A stretch of DNA of 64,000 nucleotides from Ophioderma brevispina (GCA_023653785.1 JAMKCH010012762.1:16203-80202); one strand, 5' to 3'. Counted from the first letter of the stretch, positions 29,058 to 37,800 are shown. Numbers and translations are program-made. The notes: generated by a model from the sequence alone, not told the origin.

Positions 29058-32000
29058 GGCTTCCTCACAATAAGGGGCAAGCTCATCTTAAGAGCCATTT
29101 GAGTCTCCTTTTGCATCATGCATCAGTGTGCGGCCAATTCCAAGATTGTTCTTCCAGACAAAACGACCGATCCGCACTCTCAGGCAGGTCGCCGGCACAG
29201 ATGCCGAACAAGAGACGGCATAAGCACGCTCCCCCGGGGGCATTCCATCCCTGATCCCACATAGAACACAACCAAGGACTGTGTGTTGAAGTACGTTTAG
29301 TAATTTCTTAACAACAACAACTTATGTGGACACGCGTTTGGTTACGTCGCTGCGCTACACTCCTTGCTGAAGCTCTCGCAGCAGGAGTAGTAGAAGCTTG
29401 TTGCACACATAGTAACCATCCGTCAATACATCAAGACTCAAGAAACTATGGTTATGCGGTTTCAAGGTGATCAGGGATTAAGGAGGTGGTTGTGGCTAGG
29501 GTATAGTAAGTCATAGACCATTTTTACATAAAGCGCCTCTATAGACACTTGAAAGGCAAAACTACTTCATTTTTAAGTGTTACTTTACCTCAAACTAAAT
29601 CCACAGGTGCAGACAAAGTATATAATTAGGTGACATTGGCATTTTGCCTTTAAGAGGCATTAAGTGTGTAATACAGTGTTCATTGTTTTGGTGGACATTT
29701 GAAATTGACGCCCTCAGAGCAGGTTAAGAATGCCAGAGGTGTTTCAACTTTCCTGGTGGTTTTGGTGCGATAAGTAGTCACATAGTGCATGAATTTGGAT
29801 CAAAAATTAAGATATATGTCAAAAAAGTGCATTAAGGAATATTGCGACCATTTGAAAAAAAGCGGCCCTCACTCTTTAACCAGGATGGGGAATTTTGCAG
29901 ACAAACCTGATTGTGATAGCATATGTATAAGGTTTCCAAAAATGAAGTGGGTCTCCAAAAACTCCCCGGGGGGGTGCAGGGTTTCGGTTATCGGGGATAA
30001 TTGAACCCTATATATTTGCAATTCATATCAAACAGAATGACAGAATTTGAGCCCTTTTGAAAAGATCGTGCATTCGAAATTGGTTTACCCAGGAATGGAC
30101 TTGAACCATTTAGACTGATGTGTTAAGTAAATGTCTGATATAGCAAACTATACTTTTTTTAATCCATAGGCCCAGCTGAACATGATTATATACCTTTTAA
30201 CCCATGAGAAGCATTACAAATTTTACCCCTGTTAATTTACCCCTACCCAATCTCAAAATGCTCAAGGATGCCAAAGTGGCATCATCCAGATTTAGATTCA
30301 GTAGATCAATATTGCCTAGAAACCATCAAAAATATTTGTGTGGGACTCTTGCGCAAGTCCATTCCAGGTTCTTTTGGCCGAGCACCAGACTATTTATTAT
30401 GGTTGGGATTAAGGTTGGCCCAAATGGCTGGCCCAACTGGTCCACCGTAAAAATACGACGCATGTCCATCGTGTGACCGACGGACAAAATGACTTTGGCC
30501 CGACGTCACTTGTCGACGTTGGCCCACTATCGCGTGTGATGTTGGGCAAACATTTTCCCAACTTGTAATGCTATTCCCGGGGTGTCACTGATATTTTATT
30601 ATTTTTCAACAAATGTGCAACTTATGCACTTGACATACCCCAGAATATTGAAAAGGAAATTAGACAATTAATCTGTGCAGAAATCAGTTACTTCGCCGAT
30701 ATGACGTAACCAAAGTCCTTATGCAAGCATCTTTCTCTTTTTGATCAATGGAGTAAGGAGAGTTGTAACCACCACCGCTCCACTCCCAACCCCACTCTTC
30801 TGCATGTGTATGTTACAAAAACTGGCTCAGCTAGCGGGGTAATTCATAAAAGGGAGCTTTGGAACGGTAAAATGTATAAAAACATTAAAATAACTAACAA
30901 TTAATAATTAAAATCATTAACAGTATTTTAATGTTATACTAAGAAGGTTACTTACATTGTATGTGTGACAAATTTATTGAAAAAAAAATGGCTATAATAT
31001 TATCAACCGGACTTCCGTTAGCCCAAGACTCGATGCTAAAAGAAAAAAAAACAACAACGACGAAAACAATTCTCACCTATAAGGGTGACCAGACGCGCAA
31101 AAAAAATGGTGCCCCATAGGAACCCCGGTCACTTTAGTGTTACTCTAGTCCAGGTGATAGTTGCGTGTTTCAATCTCTCTTTTTCTCCCAGATTGTATAT
31201 AGGTGCAAGACCTTTGAAATGAAAATTTTGGAATTCAATCCCGCCAGTTGATTTTGTTGGCCATTCACTATGTTCGCTGTTCGCATTATTTTTCCACTAC
31301 CGACAGGTAGGAAGAAACTTTACAAATCAATGATTAAACGAAGTGTTGAAGACCGAGAACCGTACTCTGCAGGACTTGTTAGACTTCAGATCAACTTCAT
31401 CAAAAGAAAAACCGGGAGTCGTGAAAGAGTTAATCCGAGTCGTTAAGTACTGGAATAAGTGTACTTTACGCTCCATCCTGACAGACAAAGCACCACTACC
31501 AACATCTTACCCTATGGAGCTCATAACAGTTTATGCGTGGGAGGAAGCTGGAAGCCCGAAATCCTTTGACCGATTGGTGGGGTTAAAAGCTGTTCTTACA
31601 GTCATTGGGGAGGAACTGCACACTTTGCGCCATTGGTGGAACACAAACTACGATGACAATATAGCAGATAAAGGAATCAGGAAAATGAGAGCTAAAGACA
31701 GAAAGTGGTTAGTATCAAAAATTACTCGTACTCATACTCTACTAATAATACCGACTTAAAAAATTAAACATTATTATTTTTTGTCAGAAAATTAACGACC
31801 CTCTAAATTGGCCTTCCCTTTGTCTTATTCAAGAATAATCCATGTTTCGTGAGAAGTTTATTTGCTGTAGCGATTACTTTCAAGAGTCATTGCTAATTAT
31901 CTGAGAAACTTCAAAACGCTTTTTGATAACAACGCGGTTTCATAGACATTTACCGTTGGAGAATTTCGATACTTTCGATATTTAAAATTCCTGTAACCAG

Positions 32001-33940
32001 TAAAAACGTGCCCTCTCCTCTTATAATCCTCCTGTAGAAAGGGCATGCTTCTGCTCTACAGACTGTCCCAAAAAAACTATACAATCAAAGATTAATTTTT
32101 TTGGCCAAAATTTAAATTCATCTCAACTGAAGTTTTACTTATTCTTTTTAGGGGTGTTCTAGCTTTCATGAGATTTTTAGTTGGTGTAATTTGGGAGTCT
32201 GGTTCAGGAGTTATGGCTTATTATCTGAGACAGTTGAAAAACCTGTTGGGCCAGTTTCGGCTATCCTGATATCAACAAAGTTGCCATTGAAAATCACCTT
32301 CAAGACATTCTTTATTGAAATATTAAAATAAAAAGTAGGTATAAAGTGCTTGCTTCTTGTGATATAACATAATTTATATCTTTCTAATGTCGCAATTGCT
32401 AATAAATACATGTAGCATTGGGAAATTCAATTCCAAACAGTCTTGTCTCAGCTTTACTCCAGGTTTCAGCAGAAGGTAAAACCATAAAAACACCCCTGTT
32501 GAAAGTAAACTGAGACCTTTGAACACAACCATCCTTTCCTTTATTGCTCTTTTTTTAACACTGATTTCTTCATTATGTTCCTCCCTGGCATCTTGGAGGC
32601 ATTGGGGAATAGGGGAAGGGTATATTATCCCTCCACATTAGAGCGTTGTCCACACATTTGTCCCTCAACAGATTTGTAGACTGTTACATTAGTTTCAGCA
32701 GTCAAATTCCCCAAATTCCATGAATTTCATGATTATTGTCCCCATGAGAGTGAGTCCCTCATTTCACCCACAACATAATAATTTCTGGTGCTTTCACTGA
32801 AAAATAATATATTGATTAGTTCAATGCATGATAATACATTCACTCTGATCTGTACAATATTCTTTTGTTTGAAACGGGTTTAATCCCACAATGATACTAC
32901 ACGCCTTATACCTTTAGTTTCTCGACCCTTCAGGTGAAACTGGCCCAAATGGTATTTTATCCTTTGTGTTCAACTGACAATATCTCCGCTTAGGGTCCAT
33001 CAAATTGGATGGAATAAAAGCGAGGATTTAGCTTAGGATCTTGTCTAACAAATAAAGTCAAAATATCTGGCAAAAATGCACAGTTTATATTTTTTATAAT
33101 TTTTAGTTTGATTGTATAGTTTTTATTGGGACAGTCTGTATGTGGTATGGTGAAATGTACGACCATAATAGAGATAATTATTTCGGAGAACATTTCTTCC
33201 AGCGCTCATTGAGGATTGTTTTAGTGTGCTCTTATAACCATGTCGATATTATTGAGTTCTTGCAGAAAAGGAAAATTGTAACAATATGCAATTCAACAGT
33301 CGCGCGCGTTGCATTGTTTCAGAAATTATGACGAGGAGTATAACAGAAGCTGAATTATGGTGAAATATGCATTAACTGTTAAGGCGTGATAAACCTATTT
33401 GTCAGATGATCAGATAGCTTTAAAATTTTAATCTCGGAGATACAGTCCTCCGGGCTCACAGTCCGGGAACAATGGTGGACAATATGGCAATCGATTCAGT
33501 TGACTCTTCACGCAACATTAGTTTCACGCTTTATTCCGTTGTCGTCTATGGAGCCAGGACTATGATACCTGCCGGACTATGATTACTTTCACACCGGCGT
33601 TTCGCATTCTTTTACGTAAATGATGAATTAAGAGCTACTAAAGAGAACTTACTATCACTTTGTGTTGGAACTTGTTGGTCAAAATATGAATTGATCGGTC
33701 TTATATTTCTATTACCATTCCTTAAGATTCACAAACAACACGGGTAATACTGCATTTCGAAGTTACTTGAAATTATACATTTCTTATTTGTACAGCCCTC
33801 TTATACTGGATCCTGCGAATCCTACCAATAACGTCTGTGCAAGATTTCACGACAACTGGACTCACGTGGCTAAGGTCGCTCAGGAAACTCTCAAAACCGA
33901 ACTGTTGAAGGACGTCCAAATAACCGATCGGTGGCATTAA
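17898..33940 (+). CDS. 2'-5'-oligoadenylate synthase-like gene, five coding exons
   Basis: The family makes 2'-5'-linked oligoadenylates from ATP on binding double-stranded RNA; in vertebrates these activate RNase L in antiviral defence. What these products activate in invertebrates is unclear. Exons: 17898-18080, 22601-22888, 23118-23180, 31307-31704, 33796-33940, about 358 residues, close to a one-unit OAS1 (about 360). Seen: GTELKGLSDFDLLV with the paired catalytic Asp codons at 22641 and 22647; the third Asp in VEVDILP at 22852; ELIRVVKYWNK and ELITVYAWEEAG in exon 4, typical of the OAS1 C-terminal domain; LILDPANPTNNV in exon 5. The boundaries after VIK and after the third Asp sit where vertebrate OAS genes are split. 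Phases agree at every junction except across breaks inside exons 2 and 4. It is therefore either a decayed copy or a live gene with sequence errors. No second OAS unit or extra domain was seen. Confidence 0.88.
18179..18293. repeat. 22-bp inverted repeat in OAS intron 1
   Basis: GCCAAATCGTGTACCACGCA at 18181-18200 recurs inverted at 18272-18293 with two mismatches over 22 bases, enclosing about 70 bases. Folded as RNA in the first intron it would make a clear hairpin. Its function is unknown. Confidence 0.7.
18336..18368. repeat. Perfect 11-bp hairpin in OAS intron 1
   Basis: ACCAGACCTCG and its exact complement flank an 11-base loop. It is GC-rich against an AT-rich background. It could be part of a repeat end or a cruciform site; nothing nearby explains it. 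Confidence 0.65.
18470..18545 (+). repeat. SINE/LINE-like 3' tail
   Basis: A phrase of the type GAGCACCATATAAATGCG is followed directly by a (TTATTA)-type simple repeat. Such endings, a short conserved 3' word followed by ATT repeats, are typical of L2/CR1-mobilised SINEs and LINE ends in fish and invertebrates. No body of the element could be delimited upstream. Confidence 0.4.
18722..18758. repeat. T22-G15 homopolymer junction
   Basis: Twenty-two T are followed directly by fifteen G. The same arrangement (T11 then G37) occurs at 29009-29056. It may be a slippage-prone site or an assembly artefact; the downstream sequence belongs to the AGAACC repeat listed next. Confidence 0.9.
18760..18976. 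mobile_element. AGAACC-rich MITE-like repeat
   Basis: The words TTAGAACC, GGAACCCTCA, GAGAACCCC, AGAACCATA and GGTTCGTTGAAGAACC occur repeatedly in both orientations. The right side closes with AGTTTAGAACC...TTTTTTTCTTAGAGTG, an ending seen in many DNA-transposon MITEs of fish and invertebrates. It has no open frame. The left end is obscured by the homopolymer tract. Confidence 0.45.
18980..21880. other. OAS intron 1 sequence without recognisable elements
   Basis: This is AT-rich, non-coding sequence. The only structure noted is a short direct repeat, TGATCTGGGTCAATG, at about 20024 and 20105 in similar surroundings (GTGGAATTGA follows both). No exon of the OAS gene is expected here, because exon 1 and exon 2 join in phase in the family. 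Confidence 0.5.
21889..22505. mobile_element. MITE in OAS intron 1
   Basis: The ends CACTGGAAAAAA and the inverted TTTTTTAAGCAGTG match imperfectly and are each flanked by TA (21887-21888, 22506-22507). The interior is rich in ACAGTAA and TTTACAGT words in both orientations. This pattern is common in short non-autonomous DNA transposons of chordates and other deuterostomes. It has no transposase frame. It ends only about 95 bases before OAS exon 2. Confidence 0.55.
22601..22888 (+). CDS. OAS exon 2, catalytic core, with frame breaks
   Basis: It begins after the acceptor AACTTCAG in phase 0 and ends in phase 1 before GTAATT. The first five codons read VESLG. The frame must then move at about 22616 to read GTELKGLSDFDLLVMVNPP, the GS and Asp-x-Asp motifs. 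A second region (about 22727-22765) must change frame twice more before ETLEEKELMMTTEL and VEVDILPTADNLAYM, which holds the third Asp. The length of 288 bases is itself out of step with the phases at its two ends. The catalytic residues are all readable. Whether the shifts are real mutations or base-calling errors cannot be told here. Confidence 0.8.
22985..23034. repeat. (AAAT)n-type simple repeat
   Basis: Interrupted AAAT/AATA units lie directly after OAS exon 2, possibly the tail of a retroelement. Confidence 0.7.
23118..23180 (+). CDS. OAS exon 3
   Basis: This short exon of 63 bases follows CCAAAATAG and ends before GTGCCA. With one base from exon 2 and one carried to exon 4, it reads GPDQFEPIKGYPGTRLSYDK and one more Leu. 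It corresponds to the segment after the third catalytic Asp in OAS (the loop before the conserved Tyr-x-Lys-Leu helix). The sequence beyond the donor stays open for a while but no longer fits the family, which supports the donor choice. The next exon then starts RKKLYKSMIKRS in phase. Confidence 0.65.
24826..25395. repeat. ~60-bp minisatellite with CCAACGT/ACGTTGGG units
   Basis: About nine degenerate units each carry GGCAAACCAACGTC, a short spacer, GTTGGGAAAACGGTGGGG and AATGGTCGTTTGATGG. Units decay toward the right. Related words (CGACGTTGGCCC, TGTTGGGCAAAC) recur at 30.41-30.56 kb. Minisatellites of this kind are often carried inside Helitron-like or foldback elements of marine invertebrates; here the link to the inverted arms at 26.0 and 30.4 kb is inferred. 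Apparent open frames across it are periodic artefacts. Confidence 0.8.
25790..25870 (+). mobile_element. tRNA-Arg-derived SINE head
   Basis: TAGCTCAATTGG (box A type) and GGTTCGAATCC (box B) are correctly spaced, with TTCTAAT where the anticodon loop of tRNA-Arg(UCU) would be. The acceptor arms (GGACAAG and TCAGGCC) pair at only a few positions and the anticodon and D stems do not close. This is therefore not a working tRNA but the head of a tRNA-derived SINE. The body of the SINE to the right could not be delimited. Confidence 0.6.
26015..26700. repeat. Left arm of a long inverted pair
   Basis: Blocks GTCCGGTGCTCG, TGGTTTCTAGGCAA, TTGATGATGCCACTTGGCA, TTAACAGGGGGTAAAA, CCCTGCACCCCCCCGGGGA and TTGTCTGCAAAA recur in inverse order and complement at 29800-30400. 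The arms are about 0.6-0.7 kb and roughly 3.1 kb apart. They may be the ends of one large element or two oppositely inserted copies of one repeat. Confidence 0.7.
27278..27570 (+). pseudogene. Relic of a repeat-encoded protein (uncharacterised)
   Basis: In one + strand frame the text reads QRAIYQALIWFQADVAEPEI and then a WKLNDG motif. It matches my recollection of a conserved segment (Tyr-Gln-Ala, Trp, Gln-Ala, then Pro-rich and Gly-Trp) in uncharacterised repeat-encoded proteins of marine invertebrates, usually followed by a Cys-rich metal-binding cluster. That cluster is missing here. Frame changes flank it on both sides. I cannot assign a function; the family memory is imprecise. Confidence 0.3.
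27713..28192 (-). pseudogene. C-terminal relic of a non-LTR retrotransposon reverse transcriptase
   Basis: On the - strand, one frame gives RIGRSKVSLQ (compare the RxRTGxGRxK segment after the RT domain) and another, about 30 codons later, gives TLEHLLVCSM (compare the zinc-binding TxxHLLxxCP tail), ending in AADIVPTSG. Both are hallmarks of the region after the RT thumb in CR1/Jockey-like LINEs, and their order and spacing fit. A frame change separates them. The upstream RT palm is not recognisable, so this is a truncated 3' fragment lying between the two inverted arms. Confidence 0.5.
28395..28725. repeat. Three degenerate ~110-bp tandem units
   Basis: Each unit carries GAAGCTC or GAAGCTA, a GAGTTTAAATG/GAGTTAAAGAG-type block, GGAGA, TTATCTC, and in the last two GAACTATACTGCC. 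The copies are well diverged. No coding potential. Confidence 0.5.
29009..29056. repeat. T11-G37 homopolymer junction
   Basis: Eleven T are followed by thirty-seven uninterrupted G. A G run of this length is exceptional in animal DNA and is a frequent site of sequencing error. Compare T22-G15 at 18722-18758. Confidence 0.95.
29800..30400. repeat. Right arm of the long inverted pair
   Basis: It is the reverse complement of 26015-26700 with many indels; matching blocks include TCCCCGGGGGGGTGCAGGG, CCAAAGTGGCATCATCCAG and GCCGAGCACCAGAC. It abuts, on its outer side, text related to the minisatellite at 24.8-25.4 kb. Confidence 0.7.
30405..30565. repeat. Short stretch related to the CCAACGT minisatellite
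   Basis: TTGGGATTAAGGTTGGCCCA, CGACGTTGGCCC and GATGTTGGGCAAACATTTTC resemble decayed units of the 24.8-25.4 kb array. Its position just outside the right inverted arm mirrors the array lying outside the left arm. Confidence 0.45.
31307..31704 (+). CDS. OAS exon 4, end of core and OAS1 C-terminal domain
   Basis: It starts after CTACCGACAG, in phase with exon 3, and ends before GTGGTT. The first frame reads RKKLYKSMIKRS then EDREPYSAGLVRLQINFIK. At a run of five A (31407-31411) the frame changes by one, and the rest is open: PGVVKELIRVVKYWNKC, PTSYPMELITVYAWEEAG, FDRLVGLKAVLTVIGEE, ending in GIRKMRAKDR. These match the conserved RLVKHWY and ALELLTVYAWE blocks of the family. The single break lies in a homopolymer, where base-calling errors are common. 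This exon alone would identify the gene. Confidence 0.9.
32059..33138. mobile_element. Mariner-like element in OAS intron 4
   Basis: The ends CAGACTGTCCCAAAAAAACT and its inverted partner match over about 33 bases (with an indel and a few mismatches) and both are flanked by TA (32057-32058, 33139-33140). The size, 1.08 kb, is only a little below a full mariner, but no DDE/D transposase frame is visible, so it is a decayed or internally replaced copy. Its position between exons 4 and 5 means it would be spliced out. Confidence 0.75.
33796..33940 (+). CDS. OAS exon 5, C-terminus
   Basis: It follows the acceptor TTATTTGTACAG. The first base completes an Asn codon begun in exon 4. The text then reads PLILDPANPTNNV, matching the conserved PxILDPADPTGNV of OAS proteins, followed by FHDNWTHVAKVAQETL and a stop at 33938-33940. 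The tail is short, with no CaaX box and no second OAS unit. No AATAAA lies close after the stop; the poly(A) site was not placed. Confidence 0.88.
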
Positions 33941-34618
33941 ATAAGTAGATGATTGCAACAAAATATTTGCAACATTTTAGCATTATGAGTGGTGTGATTT
34001 TTCTAGGAGAGATTGTTATCCCTTAAATTTTCACCAAGAATTTAGCTCTTATTATAGTATTAATTCTGTGCTTGTTCAGGGTTCAAACAATATCGATTGT
34101 GGACCAAGGACTTATCATTACCAAACCGCACCTGCCTAAAGAATGGCTATCGCCAGGGTTATTCTAAGTATAATATTAACTATTTGAATAGATAGGGTTC
34201 ACTGCAATTTTCTAAACACTATTTTGCACCACATTTCTAAACATTTTGAAATATCTGTTTAATATCTACACATGTTTAGACATTTGACATTAGGTGTTTA
34301 GACATTTGACGGCAAGTGTTTTAGAGAGTTGACATTTAATACCTAAAACACTAATTTTGTACCACACTGATGTTGCGGTGTTGAAAATGTGTTAGAGAAT
34401 AGAAATTATATCGGGTACAATTTCCTTTAAAAGTGTAGTATCAAAGTGATCCAGTTCTAGTTGCTTGATTTGAGACCTATTGTTATCGAAAATATTTTAT
34501 TCGGACTACTGGGTTAAAAATACCTAATTGAGCGGGATTCTAATACTGAAAGTAGTTATCCGGTGGATACAATATTGTAAAGAAATCATTTCACATTATT
34601 TGTAATATCATTTTCATG

Positions 34619-34982
34619 TCGTCGCTGGGCGGGAAAAACTTATGTACATTTGACCTTTAAGAGCAAAGCCTCACATGTAGTAAAAACGGTAACATGACAA
34701 AACCTCATGTAACATTTTCGGGAGACACCAAAAACTGAATAATTTGTTGTAATGCCTTGCACAAGAAAGGTTTTCCTTTATAAATATATGAAGATAATTA
34801 TTTGCTCCAGATTCTGCCATATGATTTACTATCAATTCACATTTGGCTTGAAATTCAAACTAGAACCCGATGTGACCAAAATGCACATATGAGGTTTTAG
34901 CACTGGGGCCCACTTTTGACATAATGTGGTTTTGCATTTGACCTCTGAAGTTACATATGAGGTTTTTCCCGCCTAGCGACGA
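34619..34982. mobile_element. 364-bp MITE with ~24-bp inverted ends
   Basis: TCGTCGCTGGGCGGGAAAAA at the left recurs inverted at the right end with one mismatch. Inside, CCTCATGTAAC and CCTCATATGTAAC-like words recur in both directions. It has no open frame. The target duplication is not clear, so I do not assign a superfamily. Confidence 0.65.
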
Positions 34983-35198
34983 TATGCATATATAATGAAT
35001 TCCTTATACTTATACTTTAATCTTATGATTTTCATATTTCTAGATTGTCAGAGGATTTTTGGAATTAATCTTAAATTATGGCAAATGTTTTGCTTGCACT
35101 ATACTAGTGGTTATTTATATGTATCTATTGCTTTAATTGTGTAATTTGCTATGTTGTTTATAGACATGTTACACCCTTATTGTATGTTTATCATATTG

Positions 35199-35560
35199 CC
35201 ACCTGAATGCCTCCCAAATACCACCACCGGCAAAAACAAGACACAAAACACACTTTTTGTTATTTTGCAGGATGGGCTGGTCAGACGGATTCCGATATTT
35301 AATGAGGGAAACCGGATGAGTGCTACCTCGCACCCAATGACACTTTGACGGCCTGAGCCATATGATATGATAGATACTGATTGTAAACCTTTGCAGATCA
35401 TGCATAAAACGACATGGACTTGCGACGATTGGCAACCGCGAATTACCTGTCGGGTTTATGGACCACCCTCCACGAGGGACCCCGTAAGGGTCGACCCGTA
35501 CAGGAGGGTATAGCCCACCCAGAAAAAGGGTGGTCCCAAACCCGTCCTGCCCAAAAAATG
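35199..35560 (-). repeat. Ngaro repeat B2 (3' terminal)
   Basis: It matches B1 (36003-36362) from CTGAATGC, through ACCACCACCGGCAAAAACAA and the GGATGGG...GGTCGACCCGTA block, to GGGTGGT...CCTGCCCAAAA. The lengths are 362 and 360 bases with scattered indels. It forms the outer end of the element. The long - strand open frame across it is not a known protein. Confidence 0.85.
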
Positions 35561-35682
35561 GACAATTAGGCCTGGTAAAAGCCTTATCACTATAAGGCCA
35601 CCTACTCTTCACTGACCACATGGAAGGAGCCCACACCGGCACCAGAACTAAAAAAACATTGGGTGGGAGGGGGGGCGGGATT

Positions 35683-36000
35683 TTTTTAGACTGCACAGTC
35701 TGCCAAACAGCCGTGATGTGAACAAGTTTTTGGAAAAAAATGTAAACATGCCAAAACATAAACAGGGAGCGAAGAGCGGCTTGATGATGGATGGCTTGTC
35801 ATGCCGCCAGTCTACCGAGGTTCAAAAGGTCACCAAATTGACCCTACTACCTTTGCGGGCCGACCAACCAGGGGCAATTACAGTAAGCCGACTCACTCAC
35901 CCCACCAAGAAAATATGAGAAAATCCAAAACAAGGGAATTGGCCGACATCGAGGAGCCAAAAATTTGTTTGATTAGGATCGCTAATAAAAAACATAATTG
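35683..36000 (-). repeat. Ngaro repeat A2 (internal)
   Basis: It matches A1 (45771-46082): GACTGCAC, GTCTGCCAA, AGTCTACCGAGGTTCAA, AAATTGACCCTACTA, AAGCCGACTCACTC and GGAATTGGCCGACATCGAGG occur in the same order. It sits between B2 and B1, as required in a split direct repeat. Between B2 and A2 lie about 120 unassigned bases. Confidence 0.85.
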
Positions 36001-36002
36001 CC

Positions 36003-36362
36003 CACTGAATGCCCTCCCAACTACCACCACCGGCAAAAACAAGACACAAAAACACACTTTTGTTTTTGCAGGATGGGATGGTCGGACGGGATTCTGATAT
36101 TTAAGAGGACCCGGTGAGTGCTAACCCGCACCCAATGACCCTTGACGGCATGCGCCATATGATATGATAGAGACTGATGTAAACACCTTTGCAGATCATG
36201 CAGAAAACGACATGGACTTGCGACGATGCCAAACGCGAAGTACCTGTAGGGATTTATGGGACCACCCTCCACGAGGGGGACCCGTAGGGTCGACCGTACC
36301 AGGAGGGTATAGGCACCCAACCCAGGGAAAAAGGGTGGTTCCAACCCGACCTGCCCAAAATG
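36003..36362 (-). repeat. Ngaro repeat B1
   Basis: This is the internal copy of B2. The A2/B1 joint (about 36001) would be the circle-junction sequence in the integration model for these elements. Confidence 0.85.
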
Positions 36363-37280
36363 ACGCCACACAGGGTTCCCAGACTGAACCCTTGCTAACA
36401 CCCCCCCCCTTTTTGTGCACGCCGAGGGTGGAAGGGGTAGCGTTTTTTCTTGTTTTGATTCTTTTTATTAAAATAACATTTGTACCCAGTTTTAAAAGTT
36501 GTAAACACGATAAATAGTTCTACCATTATACAATACAGTTTTGAAAACACGAAGCAAAAAAACTAAAACTACCCATGTACTTTTGTGATGAAAACTTCAA
36601 CAAGCCCATTTTCCTTTTTCTACCTTCCTTCCTTGCCTTACCGGTCCCCATCAAGTGTTTTCTTTTTATTCTTTCCAGATGGTAAAACACAATAAAATAG
36701 GAAAGCAGTACAATTTTTTCTCTTTTTGCTTTTTATCCTGTTGAATTTTCTGTATTAACTACTTAATTAACCCATCACCAAAACTGCCCTATACACAGGG
36801 AGCTGAAAGGAGATATTTGCTGCCGGGCAATTATTATTATTTTTTTTCAAACCCCATACATTCCCAGATTATGCTAATATTGTTTACCTTTTTGTTCTGT
36901 TTTTTGTTTGTCAAAACGGGGCCTCACCTTTATTCTGCTTGGTTGACAAATACTGAGCCCACAAAAGCTCATAAAATTATATGCAGAACTGCTAATATGT
37001 GACCCCCATACACCATGAAAACACCGATTTAATGGACGATTTTAGACATAGCACCGCCTATGTACCATATCCACTTGACTGAGCTCATTGCAAATACAAT
37101 TACATTGAGGCCAAAAAAAGCAATGCCCAAACCCCGTTTTTTTTTTTTTTTTTGCAAGCAACCTAAAACCCAGCACATATATATTTTATGTGTTCTCACC
37201 CTGCCCCTGGAAGTGACTTTTGACATTGGAGGGTAGGCCCAGTGTGCTTTATTTGGGTTTGCATTGAAATAATTAATACC
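36363..37280. other. Ngaro 3' non-coding spacer
   Basis: It lies between the hydrolase domain and B1. It is T/A-rich with a T17-like tract near 37138-37153 and no recognisable domain on either strand. Confidence 0.5.
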
Positions 37281-37289
37281 CATTTCAAG

Positions 37290-37800
37290 TTGCAGTCCTG
37301 AAGAGATCATCTACCTTCTGGAGGACAAGTGGAAGCCATCACGCACTGAAGAGGGTAGATCTGTGCGTTAATTCGAAATGAGAAATCACACGGTTGTCCC
37401 CATTTGTTTCACCCACACCTGCTATGCATGGCGAGTGATTACCTTTCTCACCAGTTCACCTGCCCCTGGATTTTGTTCCCCATACAGAACAAGAGGGGTA
37501 GTATGTTGGACCATATGATCCTGCAGAATGGGAGTTTTTGTCTGAGGGAATTGATAGTACTGCTTACAGCTTCACACACTTCTTTACCCGTCATGGCAAA
37601 CACATTCATTTGTCCCAATGTGTAGGATGACCGTCTGTGGGCAGGGACGTCCTGTCAATCCGTTTAAACAACCTACTAGTAACTCCCCCCAGCCTGGCCC
37701 CACCTAGCCCTCGCCAAGAAACCGTCCTGCACCATTTCGAGTGCGGATTACCATCCACGCCCACAGTACGATGCTGTTCTCATAACACCCACGTACTGTA
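37290..37800 (-). pseudogene. SGNH hydrolase domain of the Ngaro-like element
   Basis: Read on the - strand across several frames, the SGNH blocks come in the right order. Block I is NSIVLWA (near 37759-37781), with the nucleophile Ser in a usual GDS/GHS context that is altered here. Next come GLGG-like text and VILHIGTN (block III, near 37603-37631), then MTGKEVCEAVSSTINSLRQK and CRIIWSNILP, and lastly DGFHLSS (block V, near 37317-37342), which holds the catalytic Asp-x-x-His. Such lipase/esterase-like domains follow the recombinase in animal Ngaro elements; their role in the life cycle is not known. At least four indels break it. Confidence 0.75.

Noticed and set aside
35169..35759. 196-codon - strand frame over repeat B2
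   Set aside because: It runs through B2 into A2, and the equivalent frame in B1 is broken. It is an open stretch of terminal repeat, not a protein.
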